Shown in pieces: positions 6,312 through 7,351 of a stretch of DNA of 7,351 nucleotides. The DNA comes from Bacteroidales bacterium UBA1035 (GTDB lineage: Bacteria > Bacteroidota > Bacteroidia > Bacteroidales > Dysgonomonadaceae), in the NCBI GenBank assembly GCA_002316835.1, contig DCEG01000090.1, forward strand, positions 1 through 7,351. Direction: 5' to 3'. Below the pieces are notes generated by a model. The model saw nothing but the letters and a program-made list of their open reading frames with translations, did no database searches and was not told the DNA's origin. Within the stretch, counting starts at the first letter, position 1. Every line of letters starts with the position of its first letter. The translations under genes were made by a program, and so were the position numbers.

Positions 6312-7019
6312 ATGAAGACATCTTTTCGTTATTCTTCCAATGCCGAAGTAAGCGGCATTACCCTCGATGTACTCAACATCAGTAAACAAAGTTCAGCACC
6401 CGGAATTGCAGAGAATCCACTGTTGAAAGCAGTAGAAGACACGCACGCGCCTTTTCATCAGGCAGTGCTCAGGGAGCCGACCACTAAGGTGGGAAAAGAG
6501 CTGACTAAACGCAACCGTAAACGCATTAAAATGGCAAACGCGTTGAGGGGGCTGTTGCGCCAAATTACAAAGTTCAGTAACACCACGCGTTCCGAACCCG
6601 CCGAAGCTATTTTGAAAGAATGGGATAAACTGATAAACCCAACATCGGGAAACGACTACGATGAGGTAAGCGCCTATATGAGCAAACTTATTGCCTTGTT
6701 GAAGTCGGAATCCCTGCAACCCCATTTCACGCTCCTGAGTTTGGCCGACGCAGTTACCGACGTGGAAACTGCCGAAACCGATTTTCAAACCCTTTATATG
6801 GAGCAAACACGCGCCAATGCCGAGTTGCGCCTTCAGGGTTCGGCCACGCAGCATCGTCCGGCAGTTGAAAAAGCATTGGGCAACTACCTCAAATTCATTA
6901 CCGTTATGCGCGGTCAACCGGGCTACGATGTGCTTTATTCCAAACTGAACGAAGCAATCAAAACGGCCAAAAAAGCCTCCAAAAAACAGACACCCGAAGA
7001 AGAGGGAACGGTTGAGTAG
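6312..7019 (+). CDS. DUF6261-like hypothetical protein, predicted all-helical
   Basis: The function is unknown. The 235-aa protein has no signal peptide, no membrane span and no cysteine, so it is probably cytoplasmic. Its sequence suggests successive amphipathic helices: about 36-55, 60-90, 96-108, 116-132, 139-172, 182-200 and 203-222. The tail is lysine-rich, then acidic (KKASKKQ at 221-227, EEEG at 229-232). A basic patch, KELTKRNRKRIK (62-73), could contact nucleic acid. Overall layout and spacing resemble DUF6261 proteins of Bacteroidota as I remember them; no search was possible, so family membership is tentative. No catalytic motif is visible. The ATG at 6312 follows an A-rich leader without Shine-Dalgarno, normal for the phylum. 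A promoter, five-hairpin array and terminator surround it, with no partner gene in the window. Codon use seems somewhat more GC-rich than the upstream genes. Confidence 0.85.
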   Translation: MKTSFRYSSNAEVSGITLDVLNISKQSSAPGIAENPLLKAVEDTHAPFHQAVLREPTTKVGKELTKRNRKRIKMANALRGLLRQITKFSNTTRSEPAEAILKEWDKLINPTSGNDYDEVSAYMSKLIALLKSESLQPHFTLLSLADAVTDVETAETDFQTLYMEQTRANAELRLQGSATQHRPAVEKALGNYLKFITVMRGQPGYDVLYSKLNEAIKTAKKASKKQTPEEEGTVE

Positions 7020-7047
7020 TTTTGAGGTATGAGTTTTGAGTTCTGAG

Positions 7048-7104
7048 ACCTTTGCCAAAGTTTCCGCCGAAAGGCGGACAAGTGGAACTTTGGCAAAGGT
7101 TTTT
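7048..7104 (+). terminator. Compound hairpin terminator after the DUF6261-like gene
   Basis: A perfect 15-bp outer stem, ACCTTTGCCAAAGTT (7048-7062) with AACTTTGGCAAAGGT (7086-7100), encloses an inner stem TCCGCC (7063-7068) and GGCGGA (7073-7078) capped by the GNRA-type tetraloop GAAA, plus an unpaired CAAGTGG (7079-7085). Five T residues end the structure (7100-7104). It lies 28 nt after the stop codon. The spacer before it holds short repeated TTTTGAG/GAGTT motifs. Hairpins with a CTTTG(C/A)CAAAG outer arm recur in Bacteroidota intergenic DNA, so this may also be a dispersed repeat used as a terminator. Confidence 0.88.
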
Positions 7105-7147
7105 AAAATTTTTGTGCTTTTGGAGCCTTAACAACATCATTCTTGCC

Positions 7148-7169
7148 ACACAATGCAACCGTGCGGCAG
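7148..7169 (-). repeat. Right copy of the degenerate inverted 22-nt tract
   Basis: On the minus strand this reads CTGCCGCA, 7 nt, ATTGTGT, the same blocks and spacing as 5653-5674 on the plus strand, with 18 of 22 positions equal. The pair brackets the array cassette in opposite orientation. Confidence 0.45.
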
Positions 7170-7185
7170 CATGGGAGTTAGTACA

Positions 7186-7321
7186 AACATTCGTAAACGC
7201 GCACCATGGCAACAATAAAAATAGATATCAAATAGGATGAAAATCAAATATTTCATGTTACTTTGCGATAATAGAATAAAATTAGTTTACGCACATTATA
7301 AACTTCGCATTTACGAATGTT
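7186..7321. repeat. 12-bp inverted repeat spanning 136 bp
   Basis: AACATTCGTAAA (7186-7197) is the exact reverse complement of TTTACGAATGTT (7310-7321), with 112 bp between. The right arm ends one base before the promoter-like TATCTTTG box. It could be an operator pair, the ends of a small element, or the base of a long stem. No insertion-sequence gene lies between the arms. Confidence 0.6.
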
Positions 7322-7322
7322 G

Positions 7323-7330
7323 TATCTTTG
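7323..7330 (+). promoter_or_regulatory. Second TATCTTTG -7 box at the right edge
   Basis: This is the same octamer as at 6030-6037 and a full match to TAnnTTTG. The -33 position (about 7300-7303, AAAC) is poor. The transcript would start near 7336-7338 and run out of the window, so its product cannot be seen. Confidence 0.5.
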
Positions 7331-7351
7331 TTGCGTAAATAATACGTTGTG

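Larger units (their letters stand above)
7105..7351. other. Intergenic tail of the window, no gene seen
   Basis: No supported coding region. A short open frame at 7052-7240 overlaps the terminator and is not credible. The stretch holds the right copy of the 22-nt inverted tract, a 12-bp inverted repeat (7186-7197 with 7310-7321), a shorter TTTACGC/GCGTAAA pair (7286-7292, 7333-7339) and a promoter-like box near the end. The next gene to the right must begin outside the window. Confidence 0.6.

Noticed and set aside
6393..7058. 221-aa open frame on the minus strand over the DUF6261-like gene
   Set aside because: It lies antisense to a better-supported gene with plausible protein composition; its translation is Cys/Phe-rich and fits no family I recognise. 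It also runs into the terminator.
7052..7240. 62-aa plus-strand open frame after the DUF6261-like gene
   Set aside because: It starts inside the terminator stem and encodes that palindrome; no family resemblance.
7186..7321. Small insertion element bounded by the 12-bp inverted repeat
   Set aside because: Only 112 bp between arms, no transposase fragment and no target-site duplication visible; kept as an inverted repeat only.

Overview
The window looks like chromosomal DNA from a member of the Bacteroidota, probably order Bacteroidales. Three things support this: the gene run parA-parB-DUF5683-mltD, which is typical of that order; TAnnTTTG promoter boxes with A-rich leaders and no Shine-Dalgarno sequence; and a DUF6261-like protein, a family I know only from Bacteroidota. 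I cannot name the genus from sequence alone.

Layout. Bases 1-373 are an AT-rich leader with no gene. Bases 374-5570 carry five plus-strand genes: the chromosome-partition ATPase ParA, the CTPase/DNA-binding protein ParB, a secreted or membrane DUF5683 protein, a MltD-type lytic transglycosylase with LysM domains, and a TalB-type transaldolase. Gaps are short (70, 5, 45 and 46 nt) and a textbook hairpin terminator follows tal (5594-5618), so this may be one operon. It would link chromosome segregation with cell-wall turnover, with a sugar-phosphate enzyme at the end. Bases 5619-6029 are intergenic and hold a GC-rich multi-hairpin element (about 5771-5958).

The second half is an isolated cassette and the most interesting part. 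A TATCTTTG promoter box (6030-6037) is followed by five tandem units of exactly 42 bp (6045-6254). Each unit has the core ACTTC, 6 variable nt, GAAG, framed symmetrically by TT and AA. The sequence around the core varies, yet in units 2-5 the flanks keep partial self-complementarity. The array lies in the predicted 5' leader of a 235-aa, probably all-helical, DUF6261-like protein (6312-7019). A compound hairpin terminator (7048-7104) closes the cassette. I know of no described system with this architecture. A structured, possibly processed, hairpin RNA working with the DUF6261-like protein and a phased set of DNA operator sites are the two main explanations.

The last 250 bases have no gene. 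They carry one copy of a degenerate 22-nt tract whose inverted partner lies left of the cassette, a 12-bp inverted repeat, and a second TATCTTTG box whose transcript would start about 15 nt before the window ends.
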